64,000 bases of DNA from NCEH01 sp043195135 (GTDB lineage: Bacteria; Pseudomonadota; Alphaproteobacteria; Rhizobiales; Xanthobacteraceae). The translations under genes and the position numbers were made by a program. Positions 44,292-53,090 of the stretch are shown one piece after another. Numbering within the stretch: the stretch's first letter is position 1; each line of letters opens with the position of its first letter. Where the stretch lies: the NCBI RefSeq assembly GCF_043195135.1, contig NZ_JBAFWP010000016.1; one strand, given 5' to 3'. Below the pieces are notes generated by a model, which did not search any database, had not been told where the DNA came from, and saw only the letters and a program-made list of their open reading frames with translations.

Positions 44292-44814
44292 CGAAAATCT
44301 CCGGCGCCGGCGCGCGCAGGTCCGTGAGGGTCGCTGCCCGGCGCGCCGGCAAGTTGAAATGCAAAGTGGAATGCGGTCCGCGATGTCGTCGTGTTCTGCG
44401 AAATCGTGTTCTGCGAAATCGTCGTGGTCTGCGATGTCGTCGTGTCCCGCGGTGTCGTCGTCTGGGATGGTCGTCCGGGATGTCGTCGTCCGGGATGTCG
44501 TCGTCTGGGATGTCGTGTCGGCGGGATATCGCCGCGCCTCGCTTGCGCGCGCAAAAACCCAGGCGCGCGGCCGCGCCTGCCTGTCCGTCACCCCGTGTTG
44601 CCGGGCAAGACTAGCATTATCCTGCGCGGATGTTCGATGTTTGTCGCCGCCGGCAGGAAAATGACTGATCAAATATCGGGCAGGCGCTGCATGTGGATTG
44701 AAAATGCCCGCGCAGAGCTGACGATGTGCCCGACAATAGTCTATAGCTGGGCGAAAGGACCTGGGGAGCCCGTCCGCTTCTCTTTGTTAGCCACCAGCAG
44801 AACCCGGAAAAAAG
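44292..44814. other. Divergent intergenic region with minisatellite-like repeats
   Basis: A 523-bp gap between the transglutaminase-like gene and the N-formylglutamate amidohydrolase-like gene. The left half is the repeat tract described separately. The right part (about 44620-44815) is AT-richer and likely holds the rightward promoter. Confidence 0.6.
44377..44517. repeat. Degenerate tandem repeat, unit TCYGSGATGTCGTCG (15 or 18 bp), about nine copies
   Basis: Successive units begin TCCGCGATG, TCTGCGAAA, TCTGCGAAA, TCTGCGATG, CCCGCGGTG, TCTGGGATG, TCCGGGATG, TCCGGGATG and TCTGGGATG. Most are 15 or 18 bp, but two are 13 and 14, so the array does not hold one reading frame by selection. It lies 86 nt upstream of the transglutaminase-like ATG. 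Copies near 44470-44510 are the most alike, so these are the youngest. Slippage seems the origin. Confidence 0.7.
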
Positions 44815-45609
44815 ATGGCGCACACGCTCCTGGCCGCCGACGAGCCGTCGCCCGTCAGCATTTATAACGCGCAGGCCCCCTCGCGGTTCCTCATCGTCGC
44901 GGACCACGCCGGAAACCGCATGCCGCGCGCGCGCGGTCGGCTCGGGCTCGCGGAGGCCGACTTTGCGCGCCATATCGCCATCGACATCGGCATCGCGGGC
45001 GTCTGCCGGCATCTGGCCGAGGCGCTGGACGCGACGCTGATCCAGCAGGAATATTCGCGCCTCATCATCGATTGCAACCGCCAGCCGGGAACGCCGACGT
45101 CCATCCCGGCGATCAGCGAAGCCACCGAGATTGCGGGCAACATCGGCCTTGGTGCCGAAGAGGTCGCGCAGCGGGAGCGGGAGATCTTCCGTCCCTATCA
45201 CGACCGGATCGAAGCCGAGCTGGACGCGCGACAGGCCGCCGGCCGCCCGACCGTCCTGATCGCCATGCACAGCTTCACGCCGGTCTATCTCGGCATTTCG
45301 CGGCCCTGGCATGCGGGCGTGCTCTACAATCGCGATCCGCGCCTCGCGCGCGCTTTGTTCGCCGCGCTGCAAGGCGAGGGGGATCTCGTGGTCGGCGACA
45401 ATGAGCCGTATTCGGTGAGCGATGCGTCGGATTATACGATCCCGGTGCATGGCGAGCGGCGCGGCCTGCCCCATGTGGCGGTGGAGATCCGCCAGGATCT
45501 GATCGGCGATGCGGCGGGGCAGGCGGCGTGGGGCGCGCGCATGGCGCGGCTGCTGGCGTGCGCCGTCGCGGCCTTCGATGCACCCGCGCCGGCGGACGCC
45601 GCGTCCTGA
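44815..45609 (+). CDS. N-formylglutamate amidohydrolase family protein
   Basis: A 264-residue protein of the HutG-like (FGase) family, which hydrolyses N-formylglutamate or related N-acyl amino acids using a metal. Motifs are FLIVADHAGNRMPRA (metal His), EYSRLIIDCNRQPGT, and TVLIAMHSFTPVYLG (His-Ser). The rest of the histidine pathway is absent here, so the substrate may differ. ATG 44815 follows GGAAAAAAG. The two-component genes that follow start about 100 nt further on. Confidence 0.85.
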   Translation: MAHTLLAADEPSPVSIYNAQAPSRFLIVADHAGNRMPRARGRLGLAEADFARHIAIDIGIAGVCRHLAEALDATLIQQEYSRLIIDCNRQPGTPTSIPAISEATEIAGNIGLGAEEVAQREREIFRPYHDRIEAELDARQAAGRPTVLIAMHSFTPVYLGISRPWHAGVLYNRDPRLARALFAALQGEGDLVVGDNEPYSVSDASDYTIPVHGERRGLPHVAVEIRQDLIGDAAGQAAWGARMARLLACAVAAFDAPAPADAAS

Positions 45610-45705
45610 CGGGCGGCATGCTGCGGCGCGAATTTTGTCCGTTGCCGGCCCGCGCGCATTGACCCTCGCTTCGGCCGCTGCCATGTGCGCGGCGGGAGAA
45701 TGCGC

Positions 45706-46374
45706 ATGCGGCTGCTGCTGGTGGAGGACAATCGGGAACTCGCCGCCTGGCTCGCCAAGAGCCTGCGCCAATCCACGTATGCCGTGGACGTGGTGCATGA
45801 CGGCCTCGATGCCGAGCATGCGCTGGAGGTCGCCGAATATGCCCTGGTGATCCTGGACCTGTCGCTGCCCGGCCTCGACGGGCTCCAGGTGCTGCGGCGT
45901 CTGCGCCGGCGCGGCAGCACGCTTCCGGTCATCATCCTCACCGCCAATGCCAGCCTCGACGGGCGGGTGGCCGGGCTCGACGAGGGGGCGGACGATTATC
46001 TCGCCAAGCCCTTCGAGATCGCCGAGCTGGAGGCGCGCATCCGCGCCCAGCTGCGGCGGGTCCACCGGCAGGCCGACCCGGTGGTGGTGTTCGGCGACCT
46101 GTCGTTCGATTCGCGCACCCGCCTGTTCGCCCTGCGCGACGGCGAGCTGGCGCTGACGCCGCGCGAATATGCGGTGCTGGAACATCTGCTGCTGAAGAGC
46201 GGGCGCACGGTGAGCAAGGCGCAGCTTTCGCAGAGCGTGTTCGGCTTCGAGGACGAGGCCGACCCGAGCGCCATCGAGATCTATGTCCACCGGGTGCGCA
46301 AGAAGCTGGAGGGCTCCAACGTGCGTATCGTCACGCTGCGCGGCCTCGGCTATCTTCTGCGTCATGAGGATTAG
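45706..46374 (+). CDS. OmpR-family response regulator (TctD/QseB-like)
   Basis: A 222-residue regulator. Receiver with the acidic pair ED at 7-8, phospho-acceptor D51 in LVILDLSLPGLDG, and Lys in DYLAKPFEI; C-terminal winged helix with LALTPREYAVLEHLLLKSGR and IEIYVHRVRKKLEGSNVRIVTLRGLGYLL. The ATG at 45706 has GGGAG 7 nt upstream; the ATG at 45700 is too close to it. Its last codons overlap the kinase gene by 11 nt. Confidence 0.92.
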   Translation: MRLLLVEDNRELAAWLAKSLRQSTYAVDVVHDGLDAEHALEVAEYALVILDLSLPGLDGLQVLRRLRRRGSTLPVIILTANASLDGRVAGLDEGADDYLAKPFEIAELEARIRAQLRRVHRQADPVVVFGDLSFDSRTRLFALRDGELALTPREYAVLEHLLLKSGRTVSKAQLSQSVFGFEDEADPSAIEIYVHRVRKKLEGSNVRIVTLRGLGYLLRHED

Positions 46375-47734
46375 AAGCCTCCGGCTGCAATTGCTCGCAT
46401 GGCTGGTCCTGCCCCTGGCGGGCGTGGTGGCCGTGAATGTGTGGACGAGCTACGGCCATGCGGTCTCAACCGCCGACCTCGTCACCCGCCGCATGCTCAC
46501 CGCCTCCGCCCGCGCCATCGCCGAGCCGAGCCGCGCCGATCGCGGGGTGATCGAGGCCATCGTGCCGCCCGTGGCGCTGGAAATGTTCGCCACCGGCCAC
46601 CAGGACCGGGTCTATTACCGCGTGGAGACCGCCACCGGCCGCCTGCTCACCGGCTATCCCGACTTGCCCCTGCCGCCGCGCATGCCCACGGATTTCGAGC
46701 CGCTGTTCTATGCGGGCGCGTACCGCGACCAGCCGCTGGACCTCGTGATGATGCTGCATCCCCTGGTGGGCGCGGGCGCGGAGGGGCCGATCCGGGTCAT
46801 GGTCGGGGTCACGCGCGCCGGTCATGGCGACATGGTGCGGCAATTGTGGATCGGCGGCTTCGGCCAGCAGGTGCTGCTGCTGGTGGCGGCGGCGATCCTG
46901 GCGCTGATCGGGCTCAATCGCGGTCTGACGCCGCTGCTGCGCCTGCGCGATGCGGTTCTGCGCCGTTCCCGGGAGGATCTGGCGCCATTCTCCGCCGAGG
47001 CCGTGCAGACCGAGCTGCGCCCGCTGGTCGGCGCCCTCAACCAATATATGGACCGGGTGCAGAAGCAGATGGCGGCGCAGCGCCGCTTCGTCGCCAATGC
47101 GGCCCATCAATTGCGCACGCCGCTCGCCCTGCTCAGCACCCAGGCGAGCTACGCCCTGCGCGAGAACGATCCCGGCGAGCGCACGGAAGCGCTCAAGGCG
47201 CTCCAGGCCAGCGCCCGGCAATTGGCGCGCCTCGCGGCGCAATTGCTCACCCTCGCCCGCGCCGAGCCGGGCAGCCGCCGCCCGCGCAGCGAAAGCATCG
47301 ACCTCGCCGCCGCCGCGCGGCTCGTCACCGCCGAATTCGCCGATGGCGCGCTGGCGCGCGGCATCGACATCGGCGTCGAGGCGGACGGCGCGGTGCCGGT
47401 AACCGGCGACGGCACCATGCTGCGGGAGATGATCGTCAATCTGGTGGACAATGCCACGCGCTATGCCGGGGACGGCGGCATCGTCACGGTCAGCGTCGCG
47501 CGTGTGGGGCAAGAGGCGGTGCTGCGCGTGGCGGACAGCGGGCCGGGCATTCCCCCGGCCGAGCGCGAGCGCGTGTTCGAGCGCTTCTATCGCGTCCTCG
47601 GCACCAGCGCGGAGGGCAGCGGGCTCGGCCTTGCCATCGTCAAGGAAGTGACGGAGGCGGCGGGGGGAAGCGTCGCGCTGCACGATGCCGAGGGCGGCGG
47701 GCTGGTGGTCGAAGTGCGCCTGCCGCTGGCGTGA
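46364..47734 (+). CDS. Sensor histidine kinase, TctE-like
   Basis: A 456-residue kinase. N-terminal helix (about 7-25), a periplasmic sensor domain (about 26-165) of the two-component sensor kinase N-terminal (2CSK_N) type used by TctE, a second helix near 170-190 (VLLLVAAAILALIGLNRGL), then the phospho-acceptor H248 in FVANAAHQLRTPLALLSTQ and the ATPase domain with VNLVDNATRYAG and GSGLGLAIVKEV. TctE-type kinases respond to tricarboxylates or other carboxylates. The leftward ABC operon next door is a possible target. Confidence 0.9.
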   Translation: MRIRSLRLQLLAWLVLPLAGVVAVNVWTSYGHAVSTADLVTRRMLTASARAIAEPSRADRGVIEAIVPPVALEMFATGHQDRVYYRVETATGRLLTGYPDLPLPPRMPTDFEPLFYAGAYRDQPLDLVMMLHPLVGAGAEGPIRVMVGVTRAGHGDMVRQLWIGGFGQQVLLLVAAAILALIGLNRGLTPLLRLRDAVLRRSREDLAPFSAEAVQTELRPLVGALNQYMDRVQKQMAAQRRFVANAAHQLRTPLALLSTQASYALRENDPGERTEALKALQASARQLARLAAQLLTLARAEPGSRRPRSESIDLAAAARLVTAEFADGALARGIDIGVEADGAVPVTGDGTMLREMIVNLVDNATRYAGDGGIVTVSVARVGQEAVLRVADSGPGIPPAERERVFERFYRVLGTSAEGSGLGLAIVKEVTEAAGGSVALHDAEGGGLVVEVRLPLA

Positions 47735-47769
47735 GGAGCGCGCCGCCGCCCGCACCGCCGCTTGCGGAT

Positions 47770-47798
47770 AAAAAAAGGCCCGGCGTTGGGGCCGGGCC
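47770..47798 (-). terminator. Rho-independent terminator of the leftward ABC operon
   Basis: GGCCCGGC (47777-47784) and GCCGGGCC (47791-47798) form a perfect 8-bp stem with a 6-nt loop. On the minus strand it is followed directly by seven T (47776-47770 read as A on the plus strand). It lies 36 nt past the permease stop, so it ends the ATPase/permease/binding-protein transcript. Confidence 0.9.
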
Positions 47799-47833
47799 AG
47801 TCTGGGAGGACCGTGAAAGGGGAGGCGGCGAAA

Positions 47834-48706
47834 TCAGCCGTGCTGATCGTTGAGCGGGGCGGGGCGCCATTTCACCAGGCGGTTCTCCACCAGCGTGATG
47901 ATGAACTCGACCACCAGCGCCAGCACGGCGAGGATCACCATGGCGGCGAACACGCCATTGGCGTTGAACGCGCCCTGGGCGGTGGAGATCATGAGCCCGA
48001 CGCCCTTCTTCGCGCCCAGAAACTCGCCCACCACGGCACCCACCAGCGCGAAGCCGAAGGAGACGTGCAGGGAGGCGAGGATCCAGCTCATGGCCGAGGG
48101 GATGATGACCGTGCGGGTGATCTGCAGCGGCGAGGCGCCGAGGATCTGGGCATTGGCGATCAGTGCCCGGTCGGCCTCGCGCACGCCCTGGAAGGCGTTG
48201 GCGAACACCACGAAGAACACCATCACCACCGCCAGCGCCACCTTGGAGGCCATGCCGAGGCCGAGGGCGATGATGAAGATGGAGCCCAGCACCACGCGGG
48301 GAATGGAGTTCGCCACCTTGATATAGACGCTGAACACGTCCGCCAGCAGCTTGTTGCGCCCCAGCAGGATGCCGCAGGCCACCCCGCCGACGGCGCCGAT
48401 GAAGAAGCCGAGCGTGGTTTCCTCCAGCGTCACCAGGATCTGCTCCCAGAGCGGGCCCTGCGAGGTGCCCTCGGTCATCCAGATCCAGATCTGGTCCCAG
48501 ATGCCGGACGGGCTGGCGAAGAAGAAGGGATCGATGAAGCCGGTCTGCGCGCCGAGTTCCCACCCGCCCAGCACGCCCACCAGGATGGCGATGCGCAGGG
48601 CGATGACGAGCGCGTGTCGGCGGCGCATGGCGCGCTGCGCGGCGGCGGAGACGGATTCGAGGGTCGGAGCCGCGTGGGCGGCGAGCAGTTCGGCCTGGAC
48701 GGTCAT
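47834..48706 (-). CDS. NitT/TauT-family ABC transporter permease (second NitT/TauT system)
   Basis: A 290-residue inner-membrane permease with about six transmembrane helices. The coupling loop READRALIANAQILGASPLQITRTVIIPSAMSWIL is characteristic of SsuC/TauC. The ATG at 48706 follows the ATPase gene by 14 nt. It is last in the operon and precedes the terminator at 47770. Confidence 0.9.
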   Translation of the reverse strand: MTVQAELLAAHAAPTLESVSAAAQRAMRRRHALVIALRIAILVGVLGGWELGAQTGFIDPFFFASPSGIWDQIWIWMTEGTSQGPLWEQILVTLEETTLGFFIGAVGGVACGILLGRNKLLADVFSVYIKVANSIPRVVLGSIFIIALGLGMASKVALAVVMVFFVVFANAFQGVREADRALIANAQILGASPLQITRTVIIPSAMSWILASLHVSFGFALVGAVVGEFLGAKKGVGLMISTAQGAFNANGVFAAMVILAVLALVVEFIITLVENRLVKWRPAPLNDQHG

Positions 48707-48720
48707 GGCGTCTCCTCCTC

Positions 48721-49575
48721 TCAATGTCCGGCCGACATGGCGCGGGCCTGGCCGATCTGCACTTCCTCGCGCAGGTCGTTCCAGATCACCCGGGCGATCT
48801 CGACGAACTGGTGGTCGTAGCGGATCTCCGACATCACGCGCGGGCGCGGCAGGTCGATCTGGTAGACGCTCTTCACCGTGGCCGGGCCGGCGGTGAGCAC
48901 ATAGACCTTGTCGGCCAGCGCCACGGCCTCCTCCAGGTCGTGGGTGACGAACACGACGGAGGCGCCGGAGCCCGACCACATGGCGAGCAATTCGTCCTGC
49001 ATCAGGGTGCGGGTCTGGATATCGAGCGCGCTGAACGGCTCGTCCATCAGCAGGATCTTCGGCTCGTTGATGAAGGTCTGGGCGAGCGCCGCGCGCTTGC
49101 GCATGCCGCCGGAGAGCTGGTGGGGATAATGGCCCTCGAACTTCGAGAGGTGCACGCGGGCGATCCAGTCGCGCGCCTTCTCGTAGGCTTGCGCTTTGGG
49201 CATGCCGCGATAGAGCGGGCCGGCGGCCACATTGTCGAGCACGCTGCGCCAGGGAAACAGCGCGTCGGTCTGGAACACGAAGCCGATGTCGCGGCGGATG
49301 CCGGTGACCGGCTCGCCCATCACGCGCACCTCGCCCGCGCTCGGCGGGGCAAGGCCGGTGACGAGGTTGAGCGTGGTGGACTTGCCGCAGCCGGTGGGTC
49401 CGACCACGCAGGCGAATTCGCCCGCCTTCACCGACATGGTGAAATCGCGCAGCGCGGTCATCATCTTGCCGTCGGGCGTGACGAAGCGGCGGGTGACATT
49501 GACGAGGTCGATGGCGGGCGGCGGGTTCGGCGCGGTGGCCGGCGCCGGGCGGGACGCAAGGAGGGTTTCGGACAT
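48721..49575 (-). CDS. NitT/TauT-family ABC transporter ATP-binding protein (second NitT/TauT system)
   Basis: A 284-residue ATPase. Walker A GPTGCGKSTTLN, Q-loop VFQTDALFPWRSV, signature LSGGMRKRAALAQTF (the final RAL-like helix differs slightly), Walker B ILLMDEPFSALDIQ, and switch FVTHDLEEAVALAD. The N-terminal 20 residues are Pro/Ala-rich. It lies between the binding-protein gene (100 nt upstream) and the permease gene. Confidence 0.92.
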   Translation of the reverse strand: MSETLLASRPAPATAPNPPPAIDLVNVTRRFVTPDGKMMTALRDFTMSVKAGEFACVVGPTGCGKSTTLNLVTGLAPPSAGEVRVMGEPVTGIRRDIGFVFQTDALFPWRSVLDNVAAGPLYRGMPKAQAYEKARDWIARVHLSKFEGHYPHQLSGGMRKRAALAQTFINEPKILLMDEPFSALDIQTRTLMQDELLAMWSGSGASVVFVTHDLEEAVALADKVYVLTAGPATVKSVYQIDLPRPRVMSEIRYDHQFVEIARVIWNDLREEVQIGQARAMSAGH

Positions 49576-49675
49576 GAGTCTCTCCGTCCGCCGCCCTGCG
49601 GGCGCCGGCTGCTTGAGGACAAGGGAAAGCGCGGACGAAAGGGAAAGCGGCGCCGCAATCGGGCGCCGCGCCTTA

Positions 49676-50719
49676 TCAGTTGCTGGAGCCGAGGCTCTTG
49701 GCGGCGGCGTCCACGAACTCGGTGGTATAGGTCTTCGACAGGTCGATCTGCTTGCCCTGGACGTTCTTGCTGAAGCTCGAAAGCACCTTCAGCACCGTCT
49801 CGGGGCCGCCATTGGGCATGCGGCCGTCGGGGGTGAACTGCGCCTTGCCCTCGGCGAGGCCCTTCACATAAAGGCCCTTGTCGCCGACGTAATAATCCTT
49901 GGGCATCTTGTCGGCGATCTCTTCGGCGCTGTGGGTGGCGATGAAGCGCATGGTCTTCACGAACGCATTCGCCAGCTTCTGCGCCTCCTCCTTATGGGTG
50001 TCGGCCCAGGACTTCTGCACATAGAAGGACGCGGCCGGATAAAGGCCGCCCAGGGCGGCGATGGTGGTGTCGGGGGTGCGCAGGTCCACCAGGATCTTCG
50101 CGTCGCCGGTCTTCAGCAGCTGGCTGATGGTCGGCTCGGTGGTCATGCCGGCGGCGATCTGGCCCTGGCGCATGGCGGCGATGAAGGTGTTGCCCGCGCC
50201 CACCGGCAGCAGGGAATATTCGCCCGGCTTCAACCCGGCATTCACCACCAGCGACTGGGTGAGGAAGTCGGTGGAGGAGCCGAGGCCGGTGACGCCGAGG
50301 GTCTGGCCCTTCAGGTCGGCCGGCGACTTCACCTTGTCGGCGAGCTTGGTGGAGAGCATCTCCGCCTCGCCCGGCGCCTGGCTGAACTGGACGATGGACT
50401 GGAGGAACTTGCCCTTGGCCTGGAGGTCGATGGTGTGGTCGTAGAAGCCCACCACGCCCTGCACGGCGCCGGCCAGAAGCTCGTTCTCGGCCTCGACGCC
50501 CGCGCGGGTGCTGATCAGCTCGACGTCGAGCCCCTGTTCCTTGAAATAGCCGAGCTGCTGGGCGAGCACGGCGGGCAGGTAGATCTGCTTTTCCATGCCG
50601 CCGACGATGATGGTGATCTTGTCGGCCGCGAAAGCCGGGCCACCGGCGGGGAGCGCCAGGGTCGCGACGGCCAGCGAAAGGATGAGCGGGCGCACGGCCG
50701 CTTTCATCGCACGGATCAT
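49676..50719 (-). CDS. NitT/TauT-family ABC substrate-binding protein (second NitT/TauT system)
   Basis: A 347-residue periplasmic protein. Signal peptide MIRAMKAAVRPLILSLAVATLALPAGGPAFA; mature ADKITIIVGGMEKQIYLPAVLAQQLGYFKEQGLDVE is the SsuA/NMT1-like opening. MIR at 50719 is chosen over the inner ATG at 50707 because GAGGAGAG lies 5 nt before it. It heads its operon. It shares only family-level features with the binding proteins at 722 and 56867, so the three probably take different substrates. Confidence 0.88.
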   Translation of the reverse strand: MIRAMKAAVRPLILSLAVATLALPAGGPAFAADKITIIVGGMEKQIYLPAVLAQQLGYFKEQGLDVELISTRAGVEAENELLAGAVQGVVGFYDHTIDLQAKGKFLQSIVQFSQAPGEAEMLSTKLADKVKSPADLKGQTLGVTGLGSSTDFLTQSLVVNAGLKPGEYSLLPVGAGNTFIAAMRQGQIAAGMTTEPTISQLLKTGDAKILVDLRTPDTTIAALGGLYPAASFYVQKSWADTHKEEAQKLANAFVKTMRFIATHSAEEIADKMPKDYYVGDKGLYVKGLAEGKAQFTPDGRMPNGGPETVLKVLSSFSKNVQGKQIDLSKTYTTEFVDAAAKSLGSSN

Positions 50720-50998
50720 AGGTCTCTCCTCGGGGCGCTGAGCGCCGGTTTCCTCAGTTTGGCGGTGCTTGGCGACACTCTTGTGCGGGACGTTGCCCTG
50801 CGGTTGCCGCAATTGATAAGCCCACCAAGCTTTCACTTCGCTTTCGCCGCGCCGCCGCCGCTGCCCCCGGCTCGGACTTGACTGTAAGCCGGCGCGCCTG
50901 CGCAGATGCCCCCGGGGCGGCACGCGCAAGGCGTGGCGGGGGGAACCCAAGCACGATCTTCGCCGTTGGTGGCGTGTTTTCCCAGCCTGGAGGGCAGC

Positions 50999-51250
50999 AT
51001 GGGCGTCTTGTGGACCATCATCATCGGCTTCATCGCCGGAATCGTCGCGAAGCTGATCTATTCCGGCCCCAACGAGCCGCAAGGCTTCATCCTCACCACC
51101 GTGCTCGGCATCGTCGGCGCGCTGGTGGCGACCTATCTCGGCCAGGCCATCGGCTGGTATCAGGCGGGCGAGGGGGCGGGCTTCATCGGCGCCGTGGTCG
51201 GCGCGCTGATCGTTCTGCTGGCCTGGGGCCAGCTGGCGCGCCGCGCCTGA
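50999..51250 (+). CDS. GlsB/YeaQ/YmgE-family stress-response membrane protein
   Basis: An 83-residue protein with three transmembrane helices: MGVLWTIIIGFIAGIVAKLIY, then GFILTTVLGIVGALVATYLG, and GFIGAVVGALIVLLAWGQL. This is the transglycosylase-associated family (Transgly_assoc). ATG 50999 follows GGAGGG at 50989-50994. The genes are common in proteobacteria and induced in general stress; the biochemical role is unknown. It converges on the secreted protein gene with only 3 nt between stops. Confidence 0.9.
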   Translation: MGVLWTIIIGFIAGIVAKLIYSGPNEPQGFILTTVLGIVGALVATYLGQAIGWYQAGEGAGFIGAVVGALIVLLAWGQLARRA

Positions 51251-51253
51251 TCC

Positions 51254-52006
51254 CTATTCCTCGGGCAAGCGCCGCAGCGGGCGGTTGGCGAACGAGGGCG
51301 GCGCCGGGGGCGCCGCCAAGGAGCGGATGTCGAGGTCGTCGACGCCGTCCGCCGGGCGAACCGGCGCCGCGGCCGGGGCCCGCACCGGCCCCGGGGGGGG
51401 CGGCGCGGCCGCACGCGGCGCGCTTTCGGGCGCTTCGTTTTCCGGTGCGTCGGCGGCCTGCGGGGCGACCGGCGGCAGTGGCCGGGCGGGCGCGCGCACG
51501 CATCGCGCCGCGAAGCGCGCGCGCACCTCGTTCAGGCCCCGATAGGCAAAGCTGGCCTCGACGGCGGTGCGGGCGCGGCCCTGCGCGCGGATGAGCAAGC
51601 TGCCCTGGTCCGGCAGCGCCCGCAGCAGCCGTTGCGGATCGGGGGCGAACAGATCCTGCCGGTTGGCGGCAGCGCGCCACTGGCGGGTGACCGGTGCCGC
51701 GCCGTCGATCCGATAGGTCACCCGCGCCGCCGCATCGGGGGTCGCGAGGGCGGTGGACGAGAACATCACCTCCATCCGGCCGTCGAAACAGCGCAGGGCG
51801 AGGATGGACTGGTCCTTCTCGACCCAGATCGAGGCCGAGATCTGCGGGCGATCGTCGGCCGGGGACCGGGATTCGATGATCGTCCAGGTCTGCGGAACGG
51901 CCGGCCGCGGCCGGGCGGGGTCGGGGCAGGCCTGTCCCACGGCCGGCGCGCAGGGGGCGGGCATCTGGGCCCAGGCCCCGGTGCTGGCGAATGCGGCCAC
52001 GGCCAT
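51254..52006 (-). CDS. Secreted hypothetical protein with Pro/Ala-rich tail
   Basis: A 250-residue protein. The start gives a short hydrophobic leader (MAVAAFASTGAWA-Q) with no positive charge, weak for a signal peptide. In the same frame upstream there is SRRTSLSRVWSA, which would complete a good signal but has no ATG, so the true start is uncertain. The mature part (about 15-165) holds paired Cys residues and the pattern TWTIIESRSPADDRPQ..., IWVEKDQSILALRCFDG, loosely like the VasI/periplasmic invasion-type domain. The rest (about 170-250) is Pro/Ala-rich. No function can be assigned. Confidence 0.65.
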   Translation of the reverse strand: MAVAAFASTGAWAQMPAPCAPAVGQACPDPARPRPAVPQTWTIIESRSPADDRPQISASIWVEKDQSILALRCFDGRMEVMFSSTALATPDAAARVTYRIDGAAPVTRQWRAAANRQDLFAPDPQRLLRALPDQGSLLIRAQGRARTAVEASFAYRGLNEVRARFAARCVRAPARPLPPVAPQAADAPENEAPESAPRAAAPPPPGPVRAPAAAPVRPADGVDDLDIRSLAAPPAPPSFANRPLRRLPEE

Positions 52007-52137
52007 GGCGCTCCAGACGCGGGACAGGGACGTTCTCCGGCTTGCTCGCGGTGATTTGGCGAGGCACTCATAATGCGAACCGCGCGCGTTTCCAATCCAA
52101 GGGCGCGGCGTTGGCTGCCTCGCTCGAAGAGAAAATC

Positions 52138-52824
52138 GTGATTCCCTGGCTTCACCTCGATACCGCCGAAGTGCCCGATGGCGGCGGCACCTTGCGCCTG
52201 ATGCGGCGCGGCGCCGAATTCTCCATCACGGCCGGCGCCACCGAGCTGATGAACAGCCGCCTCAGCGGCTCGGAGGAGGCGCTTGCCGCCCTCGCCGGGG
52301 CGCGGCTCGGCGCATCCCCGGCACCGCGCATCCTGATCGGCGGCCTCGGCATGGGGTTCACCCTGCGGGCGGCGCTCGCCGCGTTCGGGCCCGAGGCGCG
52401 GATCGTGGTTGCCGAACTGGTGCCGGCGGTGATCGCCTGGGCGCGCGGCCCCATGGCGGCGCTCCATGGCGATAGTCTCGCCGATCCCCGGCTCGACCTG
52501 TGGACCGGCGATGTCGGCGCGCGGATCCGCGCCGAGGCGGACGGGTTCGACGCCATCCTGCTCGACGTGGACAATGGGCCGGACGGCCTGACGCGGCCCG
52601 CCAACGATGCCCTGTACGACCCCGCCGGCCTGCGCGCGGCGCTGCGCGCCCTGCGCCCCGGCGGGCTGCTCGCGGTGTGGTCCTCCGCACCCGATGCCGC
52701 CTTCACCCAGCGGCTGAAGCGGGGCGGATTTGCCGTCGAGGAGGTGCGGGTCCGCGCCAACGGCAAACGCGGCGGCGCCCGCCATGTGATCTGGGTCGCC
52801 ACCAAGGCCGCCCGCCGCGCGTGA
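52138..52824 (+). CDS. Spermidine-synthase-like methyltransferase-fold protein
   Basis: A 228-residue protein. A short beta N-terminus (VIPWLHLDTAEVPDGGGTLRLMRRG) precedes a Rossmann fold: RILIGGLGMGFTLRAAL (SAM/dcSAM site), ARIVVAELVPAVIAWA, and AILLDVDNGPDGLTR, the latter typical of spermidine-synthase-like proteins in Rhizobiales. The start is GTG at 52138, where relatives start with MIPW; the preceding AGAGA could be its ribosome-binding site. Whether it makes polyamine or methylates something else is unknown: only the fold is certain. Confidence 0.8.
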   Translation: MIPWLHLDTAEVPDGGGTLRLMRRGAEFSITAGATELMNSRLSGSEEALAALAGARLGASPAPRILIGGLGMGFTLRAALAAFGPEARIVVAELVPAVIAWARGPMAALHGDSLADPRLDLWTGDVGARIRAEADGFDAILLDVDNGPDGLTRPANDALYDPAGLRAALRALRPGGLLAVWSSAPDAAFTQRLKRGGFAVEEVRVRANGKRGGARHVIWVATKAARRA

Positions 52825-52974
52825 GCGGATCAGATCTCCGGCAGGGGGCGCGTGAGAGGCCGCCGGTGCGGCCCGGATTCATGTTCGGCGAACGTTCGGC
52901 CGAAATCCCTGTTTCATCGGGCGGAAAGCCGCGGTCAAGCGCCAGTAAACCACTGTTCGTCTGCGCTAAGTCCA

Positions 52975-52990
52975 TGTTTCACGTGAAACA
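52975..52990. promoter_or_regulatory. parS: parS centromere site TGTTTCACGTGAAACA
   Basis: A perfect 16-bp palindrome identical to the consensus ParB-binding parS site of Bacillus and Caulobacter, extended to 18 bp by flanking A and T (52974-52991). It lies in a non-coding 266-bp stretch between the spermidine-synthase-like gene and the tiny membrane-protein gene. ParB bound here spreads and is pulled by ParA to segregate the origin region. Chromosomal parS sites cluster near oriC, so the window is probably origin-proximal. The genes parA and parB are not in the window. Confidence 0.85.
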
Positions 52991-53090
52991 TTTCCCGGAG
53001 AATCCCGCCGTGCCGCGCCGCCCGGCGACAAGCGGAAGACGAAAAAACCGCGCGGCTTCAGGCGCATTCCGCCCCTGCCCATCGATCGGC

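Noticed and set aside
44377..44517. CRISPR array
   Set aside because: Units are 13-18 bp without unique spacers and without cas genes; this is a degenerate tandem repeat.
44292..44672. N-terminal extension of the transglutaminase-like protein through the repeat tract
   Set aside because: The frame is open, but the repeat has units not divisible by three, family alignment starts at 44291, and no homologue shows such an extension to my knowledge.
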